Assembly (NCBI GenBank): GCA_016764775.1
Contig: JAESRE010000019.1
Location: forward strand, 1 to 41,614
Length of the DNA: 41,614 bases
DNA from: Alphaproteobacteria bacterium
Lineage (GTDB): Bacteria; Pseudomonadota; Alphaproteobacteria; Micavibrionales; Micavibrionaceae
Reading direction: 5' to 3'
Of this stretch, positions 17,051 through 25,480 are shown in pieces. Below the pieces are notes generated by a model, which was given only the letters and a program-made list of their open reading frames with translations, was not told the DNA's origin and made no database searches. Numbering within the stretch: the first letter of the stretch is position 1; every line of letters starts with the position of its first letter. Position numbers and translations under genes: made by a program.

Positions 17051-17389
17051 ATGCATATTCTGGATAAACTTTACGGTGTATTGATGGCCCGCAAGCAAGC
17101 GGACCCCGAGAATTCCTATGTCGCTAGCCTGTACGCCAAAGGTTCGGCCAAAATTTCGGAGAAAATCCGCGAGGAGGCCGAGGAAACAATTGTCGAAGGC
17201 TTGAGGCTGGAGAAATCGGCGACAGACCCTGAAATCCGCAAGGCGCTGGTGAATGAAAGTGCGGATTTGCTGTTTCACCTGACCGTGTTGCTGGCGCACC
17301 ACAATATCGAGCCGCAGGATGTGTTCGCTGTTTTAGAAGAGCGTTTCGGCATTAGCGGCCATGACGAAAAAGCGTCCCGCACGCAATAA
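17051..17389 (+). CDS. hisE: Phosphoribosyl-ATP pyrophosphatase
   Basis: HisE removes pyrophosphate from phosphoribosyl-ATP, the second step of histidine synthesis. The 112-residue protein has the MazG-like helical motif KIREEAEETIVEGL and ESADLLFHLTVLLAHHNI with the metal-binding acidic residues. It is the stand-alone form, not fused to HisI. It follows hisF by two bases and its stop is 11 bases from that of the convergent DDAH-like gene, so it ends the his block here. Confidence 0.95.
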   Translation: MHILDKLYGVLMARKQADPENSYVASLYAKGSAKISEKIREEAEETIVEGLRLEKSATDPEIRKALVNESADLLFHLTVLLAHHNIEPQDVFAVLEERFGISGHDEKASRTQ

Positions 17390-17399
17390 GGCCCGTTGT

Positions 17400-18359
17400 T
17401 CAGGCCATACCGTTGACGAATGTGAGTTCGTCGTCCAATACAATCTCCGTATCGATATCATTGAATGAGCAGTGGCTGGAGCCGCCGCCTGCGCTGATGT
17501 AACGCATCGGAAATTGATCAACATCATATCCGCGTTCGCTGAATATCCCGGCCAGACGGGGGTTACCCTGCGGCATGATGATGTTGCCGTTGACCCCCAA
17601 AAAATTGGTCGCAAAACGGTCGGCTTCTTCGGCGCTGACTTCAATCAGGAAATCTTTCGGGTCCATATTCGGCTTTTCAAAGCCTTCGACCATGATCGCG
17701 TCTCTGTTGGCTTTTGACATGCCCGCAAAGCACACCACCAGTTCGCCTTTTGGAGCGACGCCCAGAAATGTGTCGAGGTGGTAACGCGGGCTCCATGTTT
17801 GCAAGGAGGCAAACGGAATGCCTGTTTTTTCACTGATGAAGCTATGTGCGTCAAGAGACGTACGCCCTTCATGGGCGGCCTGTGCCGTGGGGTTCGGATG
17901 ATAGCCGCCCCAGAATATTTTGCGGGTACGGTCAAGCTGTATGTCTCCGCCTTCCAATGCATACGGACTTTGGTGAATAACACGATTATCATTGAGTGCA
18001 GTCAGCGCTTCGCGGTGCATGTCCGATTCACGGTGGCGGGCCGGATTGGTGAACTTGGCAATGATCGATATTGGCTTGGTATTTTTCCCTTGCCTGATTA
18101 CAACACTGATAGAGCCGTCACGCGTAAAAACGGAATCGGGCGTGTCGTGTTGTTGCGGGATATAGACAATGTCCGCCAGACGGCGGTTCTTTAGAAAATC
18201 GATTTGGGCGCTGTGTTCTTCGAGGCAGGCTTTGCGGAATCCTTCGGGGTCTTGTTCGTATAATGCGCGGCCCTCTATTTCAAATAGATTGGCGGCAAAT
18301 TCCGGTAACGGCGGATGAAATGACGTCGGTGATGACGCTAGGATACGCAATGGTTTCAT
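17400..18359 (-). CDS. DDAH/arginine-deiminase-family hydrolase
   Basis: The 319-residue protein belongs to the guanidino-group-modifying superfamily (dimethylarginine dimethylaminohydrolase, arginine deiminase, amidinotransferase). Family landmarks are PDSVFTRDG near residue 74, YALEGGDIQ near 137, the catalytic His in SPRYHLDTFLG and the catalytic Cys in AGGGSSHCSFND near residue 300. The substrate (methylarginine, arginine or agmatine-like) cannot be told from the sequence. The ATG at 18359 has CAGGG five bases before it; a TTG seven codons upstream has no such site. It converges with hisE. Confidence 0.88.
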   Translation of the reverse strand: MKPLRILASSPTSFHPPLPEFAANLFEIEGRALYEQDPEGFRKACLEEHSAQIDFLKNRRLADIVYIPQQHDTPDSVFTRDGSISVVIRQGKNTKPISIIAKFTNPARHRESDMHREALTALNDNRVIHQSPYALEGGDIQLDRTRKIFWGGYHPNPTAQAAHEGRTSLDAHSFISEKTGIPFASLQTWSPRYHLDTFLGVAPKGELVVCFAGMSKANRDAIMVEGFEKPNMDPKDFLIEVSAEEADRFATNFLGVNGNIIMPQGNPRLAGIFSERGYDVDQFPMRYISAGGGSSHCSFNDIDTEIVLDDELTFVNGMA

Positions 18360-18522
18360 AGGCCCTGTTCGTGTATTCAAATTTTATTGCTTTGCACAAT
18401 ATATAGGCAGTATTTCCGAAAAGAGCAATATGTTATTGAAAGTACCCTTCTGAGAGGCCTGCCTGCAGCGACATTCAGCGATGTCCTTGATTTTTAGTTT
18501 TCATATTCCTATACTCGCGCGC

Positions 18523-19560
18523 ATGGGAGAAACACGTCGAGATTTTCTACGCCAATTGGGCGTCGGGGTTGTCGCTGTCGGGGTCGCACCTGTGTTATTT
18601 GCAAGGAGCGCTCAAGCGACACCGAGCACGCGTATGCTTTCGGTCGTGGAGCGGGGGAGAAAATCATCCACATTGGCAATCGAAGCGGAATCGGGGCGTA
18701 TCCTGCGGGCACGTGATTCCGATGTTGCGCGTATTCCCGCATCCTTGGTCAAGCCGTTCGGCGATATGGTGATTTATGATGCGCTTCGCGACGGTGTTAT
18801 CGATCCGGAAGATGAAATCACACTGACGCGAACCATGACGCGTATTGTCGACAGGCAGGAAAACGGCGCGCACCGTTTCTTGCGGTACCACGGATTCAAT
18901 ACTTTGAGTGTCGATGAAGCGCTGACTTTAAAAATTATGCAGTCGATGAACGAGCCTGCGTTGATGTTGGCGGCGTTGTATGAAGAACGCACAGGCAAAA
19001 GTTTTGTCGAAGCCATGCAGGACAAAGCAGACGAGATCGGTTGCGAGCATACGGTATTGCGCAACCCGACCGGCTACTACGACTCGCAGCAACGTACGAC
19101 GCCGATGGATATGTGTTTGATGGCGCGGCATCTGATTAATGAATATCCCGATCAGTATGACCGTTACGGCATGACAGAGACCGAAATGCGTGGTCGCGAA
19201 TTGCGCAGTTTCAACCGTTTTCTGAATATGCCCGAAGCCGATGGCATAAAGACAGGGCGCTTGCGGTCTTCGGGTGCGCATAATCTGGGGTCAGCCGTGC
19301 ATGACGGTCACCGTGTGATCTCTATTGTCATGGGTGCGCCGACATCTTCACAAGCGGCGATGGCGAACCGTCAGTTGGCCAATCTGGTTTTTGAGAGACA
19401 TTCGGTGGAGTGGCCTGGTCTCGAGTCGCCTGTTATACCCGAACCAGTTGAAACATTGCCGAATTATCCGCCGCCCGTTGACGGTCTGGATCCGTTTCAC
19501 CCATACCGTACGAGCGGGATGCATTGCCCGCCGCATGATTTTCGCTGCGATATTCCGTAA
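18523..19560 (+). CDS. Tat-exported D-alanyl-D-alanine carboxypeptidase (S11 family)
   Basis: This is a penicillin-binding-protein-type serine peptidase that trims peptidoglycan stem peptides in the periplasm. From the ATG at 18523 (345 residues) the N-terminus is a twin-arginine signal, TRRDFLRQLGVGVVAVGVAPV, with a likely cut after AQA. The active-site motifs are complete: SxxK as SLVK (Ser74-Lys77), SxN as SMN (Ser141-Asn143) and KTG (Lys243-Gly245). A Pro-rich tail of about 50 residues follows, with no amphipathic membrane anchor of the DacA type visible. Use of Tat rather than Sec is unusual for this family. An upstream ATG at 18481 would put 14 residues ahead of the signal. Confidence 0.9.
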   Translation: MGETRRDFLRQLGVGVVAVGVAPVLFARSAQATPSTRMLSVVERGRKSSTLAIEAESGRILRARDSDVARIPASLVKPFGDMVIYDALRDGVIDPEDEITLTRTMTRIVDRQENGAHRFLRYHGFNTLSVDEALTLKIMQSMNEPALMLAALYEERTGKSFVEAMQDKADEIGCEHTVLRNPTGYYDSQQRTTPMDMCLMARHLINEYPDQYDRYGMTETEMRGRELRSFNRFLNMPEADGIKTGRLRSSGAHNLGSAVHDGHRVISIVMGAPTSSQAAMANRQLANLVFERHSVEWPGLESPVIPEPVETLPNYPPPVDGLDPFHPYRTSGMHCPPHDFRCDIP

Positions 19561-19569
19561 GGACCCGTA

Positions 19570-19923
19570 TTAAGCCGCTTTGGGCTTGTTATCTTCATCC
19601 AGCAGGATGACGGTCGGGTTATAATTGCGGGATTTCTCTTTTTCGATTTGGGTATAGGCACAGACGATCACCAGGTCGCCTTCCTGTACCAATCTTGCGG
19701 CCGCACCGTTAATGCCGATTGTGCCGCTGCCACGCTCGCCTTCGATGGCATAGGTCGTAAAACGTTCGCCGTTATTAATGTTCAAAACATCCACCTGTTC
19801 ATAGGGCAGGATCTCGCTGACATCCAGCAGGTCGCGGTCGATTGTGATCGACCCTTCGTAATGCAGGTCGCTTTGCGTCACCGTCGCGCGGTGCAGTTTT
19901 GATTTGAGCATGGTTAAGAACAT
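19570..19923 (-). CDS. panD: Aspartate 1-decarboxylase
   Basis: PanD makes beta-alanine from aspartate for pantothenate and CoA synthesis. It self-cleaves at Gly24-Ser25 to form a pyruvoyl cofactor; this site is seen as HYEGSITID. The N-terminus [20 protein letters not shown] aligns position for position with known PanD, which supports the start at 19923. [21 protein letters not shown] is also typical. The length of 117 residues is normal. It converges with the DD-carboxypeptidase and is divergent from the HIT gene with a 48-base gap. Confidence 0.96.
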   Translation of the reverse strand: MFLTMLKSKLHRATVTQSDLHYEGSITIDRDLLDVSEILPYEQVDVLNINNGERFTTYAIEGERGSGTIGINGAAARLVQEGDLVIVCAYTQIEKEKSRNYNPTVILLDEDNKPKAA

Positions 19924-19971
19924 GTGTTTTATATAGGGTTATCGCAACGCCAAGAAAAGGACTTTTTCACT

Positions 19972-20352
19972 ATGTCTGCCGCATACACATATGATGACGA
20001 GAATATTTTCGCCAAAATCCTGCAAGGGGACATTCCGTGTAAGGAGGTTTACCGCGATGAATATGCGCTGGCGTTTCATGATATTAACCCGCAGGCACCG
20101 ACGCATATCCTTGTGATTCCAACGGGGAAATACGTTTCCATTGATGATTTCGGCGCCAATGCATCCGCCGAAGAAGTCGCGGGTTTCTTCAAGGCCGTGT
20201 CCAAAGTGGCCGAACAGGAAGGTTTGCTCGAAAACGGATTCCGCTCCATTGCCAATACAGGCGATCACGGCGGGCAGGAAGTTCCACATTTTCATGTGCA
20301 TTTACTCGGCGGTGCCAAAGTCGGGCCGATGGTTTCCAAAAAAGCAGCCTGA
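19972..20352 (+). CDS. HIT-family nucleotide hydrolase (HinT-like)
   Basis: HIT proteins hydrolyse nucleoside phosphoramidates or related nucleotides. The 126-residue product has the core FAKILQGDIPCKEVYRDE, DINPQAPTHILVIP and the catalytic HFHVHLLGG (H-x-H-x-H). In many alphaproteobacteria a HIT gene follows hisE; here it lies about 2.6 kb further on, after unrelated genes. The ATG at 19972 has AAGGA ten bases upstream. An intrinsic terminator follows at 20359-20387. Confidence 0.93.
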   Translation: MSAAYTYDDENIFAKILQGDIPCKEVYRDEYALAFHDINPQAPTHILVIPTGKYVSIDDFGANASAEEVAGFFKAVSKVAEQEGLLENGFRSIANTGDHGGQEVPHFHVHLLGGAKVGPMVSKKAA

Positions 20353-20358
20353 ATGTGA

Positions 20359-20387
20359 AAAACGGACCTTCTAAGAAAGTCCGTTTT
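20359..20387 (+). terminator. Intrinsic terminator after the HIT gene
   Basis: AAAACGGAC (20359-20367) and GTCCGTTTT (20379-20387) form a perfect 9-bp stem around an 11-base loop, with A-rich and T-rich outer ends. It lies seven bases after the HIT stop and before the end of the convergent gene at 20413, so it may serve both strands. Confidence 0.75.
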
Positions 20388-20412
20388 CGCTAGGAGGAAG
20401 TCTGATTAATTC

Positions 20413-21000
20413 TTAATTGCCGGCATATGTGCCCGGGAAAATAATTACGTTGTCATTCGAACCGACAGGAAGTGTATCTGCGTAAGGCAGGGCATCTTCA
20501 TCGTTGGCGGCTGTGTCCAGAACCTCGATATAGGTTTCGGCGACAATTACATGTGCTTTGGCTTGTACGGCCAGTATTTCGCACAGACCCGCAACATCCT
20601 CGTCTACTTCACGAAGGGCGGCTGTGTTTACTTCCAGCAATTCAGCCATGGCTTCGAGGTCTTCGGGAATGTTTTCCAGCGTATCCAGTAAATCATCGTT
20701 ATGAATGGGGGCGTTGGCCGCATGGCTCATCCACAATTCGGCGTAATCAGCCAGAATGCGGTCCGCTTCCATTTTCATGACCGCCATGGTCGGCGATACT
20801 TTCAGATTGGCAGCAGCCACTTTACGTGCGCTCAATGCAATACAGAGCAGAGCAGCGTCAGGCTGGTAATCACTTAAAATCTCGTGCAGACCGAACTCAA
20901 CATCAGGACTGAGCATGCCACGGCCGCTTTGAATATCTTGTACAATTAGGGGGATTTGCAGACGGTTTGTTAACCGGGCCAGATCTCTATCACTCAACAT
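20413..21000 (-). CDS. Acidic helical protein of unknown function
   Basis: I do not recognise this 195-residue acidic protein. The ATG at 21000 has AAGG eight bases upstream, preferred over a GTG at 21009 that overlaps that site. It has no signal peptide or membrane segment and is mostly helical, rich in Ala, Glu, Asp and Leu (LLDTLENIPEDLEAMAELLE, then VDEDVAGLCEILAVQAKAHV). The C-terminus NDNVIIFPGTYAGN is beta-like. It is divergent from the 456-residue membrane protein; a CtrA-type box at 21129-21144 lies between them, 129 bases from this start. Confidence 0.8.
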   Translation of the reverse strand: MLSDRDLARLTNRLQIPLIVQDIQSGRGMLSPDVEFGLHEILSDYQPDAALLCIALSARKVAAANLKVSPTMAVMKMEADRILADYAELWMSHAANAPIHNDDLLDTLENIPEDLEAMAELLEVNTAALREVDEDVAGLCEILAVQAKAHVIVAETYIEVLDTAANDEDALPYADTLPVGSNDNVIIFPGTYAGN

Positions 21001-21128
21001 CGTTTTCACCTTCTATATGTCTTTCTTTGTTAAGGCCTTTAATTATGGCAAAGCCTTGTTTTCCATAGTGTTGCGCTTTGTTTTTGTTGTTTTACATGCG
21101 CTACATCTCTTGTCTTAAGCCGTAAAAG

Positions 21129-21144
21129 TTAAGGGCACGTTAAC
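21129..21144 (+). promoter_or_regulatory. CtrA-type box and -10 element ahead of the membrane-protein gene
   Basis: TTAA (21129-21132), seven bases, TTAA (21140-21143), then C match the CtrA pattern exactly. A -10-like TATAGT lies at 21149-21154, so the box would overlap the -35 region, the arrangement of CtrA-activated promoters. The start codon of the membrane protein is at 21207. The divergent gene at 21000 could also be affected. Confidence 0.62.
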
Positions 21145-21206
21145 GGCGTATAGTTTTTTGAACTCTCCTGACATAAGATGAGAAAAAGTGCGCGTTTGGG
21201 GGCAAC

Positions 21207-22577
21207 ATGAAATTTCCGTCATTCAAAAAATTATGGTCATTGCTCAGTTTTAAATGGGCGATGGCTTTTGTGATTCTGATGCTGTTGTCGTGGTTTCCGG
21301 TGACGGGCATTTTCCTGCTGATCGTTGCGGGGCCGATCTGGATCGGCTTTATGGTTCATATCATTGCGGTGGCGCTGGTGGTGGATGTTTTAAGAGGCCG
21401 CTTGCCGCGCATATTTCTGCTGGCCGCGATCGGACCTTATTTTCTCTATTACGGTTCCTATGTGTTGGAAGGCATGCGTATCGAGAATTTGCGCGTCGAA
21501 TATGCGGCGGACAACCCGAATATGATTGCGCAGTATGATCCGTCTGCGCACGCGCTGGTGACCACAATTCCGTTTGTGTCAGAGTACGACGTGCCCGTGA
21601 CGTTCGGTTCGCGCCCACACGAGCCGGAAGGATATATGTCCAAACGTCTGGCAACCGGGGAATACTGTCAAACTCTGAAAGAGATTAAAGGTCGCACGAT
21701 TGTCGCGTCGTCGTATCGCAATCCGCTACCCAATGCCTGTATTTTCATGAGTCCCGAAAAACCGCAAAAGCCGATGCTGCAAATACAGATCGAGAAAGAG
21801 GCAACGGACAACAGAAAACTGCATGTCACCGCATACAGCTTTATACTCGATGGTCAGCCGATCAATGAATATAGAGCAATGTTCTATGCCAGATTACGCA
21901 TCTTGCCGCTTTTTGTCTCGGGATGTTGGTTGAATAGCGGCAGGCCGTCATGGGAGTGCGAGTTCGGCTTTGCCCGCAAAAAAATCGAGCTGGATGTGTA
22001 TCCCGGTAAAAACCCGATGATGGACGGAGAGAAGGGGCTGGTTGCGTTGTTGCTTGGTATTCGCCAGCGGAATACAGAGACGCTTGCCGATTTTGCAGGT
22101 TATCCCGAAAACAATGCCGTGTTTGATGCGATTTTGGAGCGCAAAGCGAATGAAGGGCCTGATGATTTCGATGAATGGGGTTTGCGTAAAGATGGGCCGT
22201 ATCAACCCGAGATCGGTTTGAGAGAGGGGCACCCGAGTTTTACCGGCTTTGTCGATCGCGGACCTAAGGGCGGCCCATTCAAGACCTTTATAAAAAGGCA
22301 TGAAGGGCAGGTGGTGTATCTGGATATCACGGCGATCCCGAATGCGAAGAAACGCGGGTTTACCAATTACGGTGTGTGCCGTGTTGATGAGGACTGCAGC
22401 ACGGGCGATGACAACGCGTACCATTTTAAAACCGAGGATGGCAGCTGGTACAACTTTGAAGAACGCGGGAAGTTTAAGGGGTTTTTCAAGGTTGGAGCCG
22501 AAGAGCAGGTGAATAATAAACACAGACCGCAGGACAGTGACACCAGAACAACCCTGACGGTCCTGCCAAACCCCTAA
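21207..22577 (+). CDS. Inner-membrane protein with large soluble domain, function unknown
   Basis: The 456-residue protein has three predicted membrane segments near residues 17-41, 42-62 and 70-87, then a soluble domain of about 365 residues. With the N-terminus basic (FPSFKKLWSLLSFK) it is probably inserted with the soluble part in the periplasm, which also holds several Cys residues (GEYCQT, NACIF, SGCWLNS, WECEFG, GVCRVDEDCS) that could form disulfides. I recognise no family. The ribosome-binding site TTGGGGGCAACATG is moderate. A CtrA-type box and -10 element lie 60-80 bases upstream. Confidence 0.85.
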   Translation: MKFPSFKKLWSLLSFKWAMAFVILMLLSWFPVTGIFLLIVAGPIWIGFMVHIIAVALVVDVLRGRLPRIFLLAAIGPYFLYYGSYVLEGMRIENLRVEYAADNPNMIAQYDPSAHALVTTIPFVSEYDVPVTFGSRPHEPEGYMSKRLATGEYCQTLKEIKGRTIVASSYRNPLPNACIFMSPEKPQKPMLQIQIEKEATDNRKLHVTAYSFILDGQPINEYRAMFYARLRILPLFVSGCWLNSGRPSWECEFGFARKKIELDVYPGKNPMMDGEKGLVALLLGIRQRNTETLADFAGYPENNAVFDAILERKANEGPDDFDEWGLRKDGPYQPEIGLREGHPSFTGFVDRGPKGGPFKTFIKRHEGQVVYLDITAIPNAKKRGFTNYGVCRVDEDCSTGDDNAYHFKTEDGSWYNFEERGKFKGFFKVGAEEQVNNKHRPQDSDTRTTLTVLPNP

Positions 22578-22644
22578 AGCGCATTCCTTTTTGCTGATTC
22601 CTATGCCATAAAACACTTATAGCTTTTATTTGGGGGAGAGTTTT

Positions 22645-24174
22645 ATGGTCGCGCGGATTAACACAGTCGCGTTTCAGGGCATTGATGTGCAGCCCGTCGA
22701 CGTGCAGGTGCAGATCAGTAACGGCTTGCCGGCCTTCACGATTGTCGGTCTTCCCGACAAAGCGGTGGCGGAGAGTAAAGAGCGTGTTCGTGCCGCCCTG
22801 CATGCTCTTGGCATTGCGTTACCCCCCAAACGATTGACCGTGAACATGGCCCCTGCCGATCTGGCGAAAGAGGGCAGCCATTTCGATTTACCCATCGCGC
22901 TGGGGTTGCTGGCGGCGATGGAGGTTATTCCCAAAGAAGATTTAGAGCGCTGTGTCGTGCTGGGTGAATTATCGCTGGATGCATCGATCCGTGCGGTGAC
23001 GGGCATATTGCCCGCGGCGATGCATGCGGCTTCGAATGACAACAGCCTGATCTGTCCGTTTGATTGCGGCGGGGAGGCTGCGTGGGCGGGGGATTTGGAT
23101 ATTCTGGCGGCGGGGGATTTGCTGCAACTGATCAATCACATTAAAGGCACGCAAGTGATGAACCGCCCCGAGGCACGATTACAGGATGCAGACGGGCGGA
23201 TATTGCCCGACCTGTCGTCGGTAAAAGGGCAGGAGAGCGCCAAACGTGCATTGGAGATTGCCGCGGCCGGCGGGCATAACCTTCTAATGATCGGACCGCC
23301 GGGATCGGGGAAGTCGATGCTCGCGTCCTGTATGTCCGGTATTTTGCCGCCTTTATCTCCGCGTGAAGCGTTGGAAGTTTCCATGATTCATTCGCTGGCG
23401 GGGTCATTGCCCGACGGCGGGTTGCTCAAACACCGTCCGTTTCGTGATCCGCACCATTCGGCGTCCCTGCCTGCGCTTATTGGCGGTGGGCAGCGGGTTA
23501 AGCCGGGGGAGATCAGCCTTGCGCATAACGGTGTTCTTTTCCTTGATGAGCTTCCTGAATTTGCGCGCGGGACGCTGGAATCGCTGCGTCAGCCGCTGGA
23601 GACAAAAGAAGCGCTGGTTTCCCGTGTGAACGGGCATGTGCGTTTCCCTGCCAATTTCCAACTGATCGCCGCGATGAACCCGTGTAGATGCGGGCATCTG
23701 GGTGATCCTGATCTTGAATGCACCAAGGCGCCAAGATGTGCGGGTGATTACCAGGCCAAGATTTCAGGGCCGATGCTCGACCGTATGGATTTGCAGGTCG
23801 ATGTGCCCGCCGTGGAAGTTGCGGATTTAAAAGCCGCGACAGGCGAATCGTCTGCGGATGTGGCCGCACGGGTTGCGGCGGCACGTGAAATTCAAGCAAA
23901 ACGCTATGCAGCGCACAATGTGCCGTATTCGATAAATGCGAAGGCTGAAGGCGATGTTTTGGCGAATATCGGCATTTTCGATGATAACGCGCAGGAATTA
24001 TTGGAAAAATCGATGCAAAGCACAAAACTCTCCGCCCGTGGCTATTATCGAATCATCCGTGTTGCCCGCACGATTGCCGATCTTGAATCGGTAAAAACGG
24101 GACAAACAATTGAAAAAATTGGGAAAATACATGTTGCGGAAGCGTTAAGCTATCGCCGCACAAGCTTGTCATAA
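22645..24174 (+). CDS. comM: ComM/YifB-family AAA+ ATPase
   Basis: ComM is a hexameric helicase that promotes branch migration of incoming single-stranded DNA during natural transformation; the family is widespread and often named YifB or Mg-chelatase-like. The 509-residue protein has an N-terminal Lon-like domain (MVARINTVAFQGIDVQPVDV), Walker A GPPGSGKS near residue 217, Walker B LFLDELPEF, and the zinc-binding-like MNPCRCGHLGD...CTKAPRC segment. It ends with the typical STKLSARGYYRIIRVARTIADL. The ATG at 22645 has GGGGGAGAG six bases upstream. No other competence gene is seen in the window. Confidence 0.93.
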   Translation: MVARINTVAFQGIDVQPVDVQVQISNGLPAFTIVGLPDKAVAESKERVRAALHALGIALPPKRLTVNMAPADLAKEGSHFDLPIALGLLAAMEVIPKEDLERCVVLGELSLDASIRAVTGILPAAMHAASNDNSLICPFDCGGEAAWAGDLDILAAGDLLQLINHIKGTQVMNRPEARLQDADGRILPDLSSVKGQESAKRALEIAAAGGHNLLMIGPPGSGKSMLASCMSGILPPLSPREALEVSMIHSLAGSLPDGGLLKHRPFRDPHHSASLPALIGGGQRVKPGEISLAHNGVLFLDELPEFARGTLESLRQPLETKEALVSRVNGHVRFPANFQLIAAMNPCRCGHLGDPDLECTKAPRCAGDYQAKISGPMLDRMDLQVDVPAVEVADLKAATGESSADVAARVAAAREIQAKRYAAHNVPYSINAKAEGDVLANIGIFDDNAQELLEKSMQSTKLSARGYYRIIRVARTIADLESVKTGQTIEKIGKIHVAEALSYRRTSLS

Positions 24175-24291
24175 TTTGCTTGTACGCCGCTGATTTCCCA
24201 TATATGAATCAAATTTCATTGTGGAAACTGCGTATGTTTGATATTCTTAATATAAATCAAAGCCTTATAAATAAAGGGCTTGCGCTAAATA

Positions 24292-24307
24292 GTAACCAAA
24301 AATTAAC
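24292..24307 (+). promoter_or_regulatory. Near-match CtrA-type box upstream of the 348-residue protein
   Basis: GTAA (24292-24295), seven bases, TTAA (24303-24306), C differ from the CtrA pattern at one position. A -10-like TATACT lies at 24318-24323, inside a short inverted repeat (TCCTA...TAGGA, 24315-24330). The GTG start is at 24359. Support is weaker than for the three exact boxes. Confidence 0.4.
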
Positions 24308-24358
24308 TAAGCGCTCCTATACTAGTAGGAACAAAAAAATAATTAAGGGTGTGTAAGC

Positions 24359-25405
24359 GTGAGTTTAACTTACGGATATAATCGAGTTTCAGGTGCTGAT
24401 GTGCAGGCGCAAGTCGCCGCAACCCCCAGCACGACAATTTTTTCCCATGTAAATGTTACTAACATTAATATGAGTCCTGATGTGGACACGACCATGGCTG
24501 TGGTCAGCTCCGCACAGCAAGGGCCAGCATCTCAAAGACCTTCTAACAATGAAGCAAAAGTCGGTCTCAACAGTGCCAAGGACAATATACAAAATACGAA
24601 AACTGCTGCTGTAGATGCCATTAAGTCTGCTCAAGCCGAGATTATTGCTGCTGCACGCGCTAATGGTGTGAATGAGGGCGAAGTATTTCCCGATACAAGC
24701 ATCGCACCGGATTCCGTTGCAGAATTGTTTATTAGTGCCGTGCCTGAGATTAAAGGCGGCGGTTCTTTAGCAACACATATGCTCAATTCCTCTGGTGGTG
24801 TCGGCCTTATGGGCGATATTGCCAATGGTATGCGTGATCGCCCGCAAGAAGAGGTTTTGGCGACTATTCGCGAAACTCTTGAGGCTAACAGCGGTCAGCA
24901 ACAAAACGATTCAAATACATTTGCAGGTTTGATTGTAAATGCCGATGAGGCGCCGACAACAGATGCTTTGAGAGTAGACTGGAGCGCTCTTCTGGAAGAG
25001 CATCCGGATGCTTTGGAAGAAATCATGTATTTCAACGAAAACGATCCTGGTGCGGCGTGGCCTGAACTGGCTGAATTGGACGCATTGGAAACATCTGTCG
25101 ATAACAAACTTGGTGAAATCGAAGCAGCCGAAGAGCAATTGGCTCTTCAAACGCCTTACACCGCTGATGGTGTAGAAGTGGCCGGTGAATTACCGCCTGC
25201 TGAAATGGTTGGTGCTGAAGGTGATGACCCAATGAGCCTTGGCCGTATCGCGATTGCGTCTCTGGATGCATCCGAACGCGACAGAATTGTGGGCAGCGGC
25301 AAAGACCTCTCCCGTGATGAAGACAGTGTCGGTTTCGACCGTGAAGCTGAATTGCTGGCTTTGGCCCGTACAGGAGCCACTCTCGATAGTATGGCCGGCG
25401 CGTAA
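24359..25405 (+). CDS. Acidic protein of unknown function
   Basis: I do not recognise this 348-residue acidic protein. The start is a GTG at 24359 with AAGGGTG about nine bases upstream. The first 80 residues are Ser/Thr/Asn/Val-rich and beta-like without a signal peptide. The rest is Ala/Glu/Asp-rich and mostly helical, with PEVLATIRETLEANSGQQQ-type and LDALETSVDNKLGEIEAAEEQ-type helices. There are no Cys residues. It resembles, in composition and AT-rich surroundings, the coiled-coil protein at 5037 and the large repeat protein at 489-3998. It stands alone between comM and the LprI-like gene. Confidence 0.82.
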   Translation: MSLTYGYNRVSGADVQAQVAATPSTTIFSHVNVTNINMSPDVDTTMAVVSSAQQGPASQRPSNNEAKVGLNSAKDNIQNTKTAAVDAIKSAQAEIIAAARANGVNEGEVFPDTSIAPDSVAELFISAVPEIKGGGSLATHMLNSSGGVGLMGDIANGMRDRPQEEVLATIRETLEANSGQQQNDSNTFAGLIVNADEAPTTDALRVDWSALLEEHPDALEEIMYFNENDPGAAWPELAELDALETSVDNKLGEIEAAEEQLALQTPYTADGVEVAGELPPAEMVGAEGDDPMSLGRIAIASLDASERDRIVGSGKDLSRDEDSVGFDREAELLALARTGATLDSMAGA

Positions 25406-25480
25406 TCCGTACGACACAGGCCTCTTTATTTTCTAACCACATCTGATATACATGAGTGTCAAAGCAACACGTATGACACG

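Noticed and set aside
21042-21054. TTAA-N5-TTAA near the 195-residue gene as a further CtrA box
   Set aside because: The spacer is five rather than seven bases, outside the known CtrA pattern.
22674-23135. Long minus-strand open frames within comM, helicase and his genes
   Set aside because: They are mirror frames of conserved genes, with no ribosome-binding site and low-complexity translations.
24260-24281. Inverted repeat AAGCC ... GGCTT after comM as a terminator
   Set aside because: The stem has five base pairs, a 12-base loop and no T-run.
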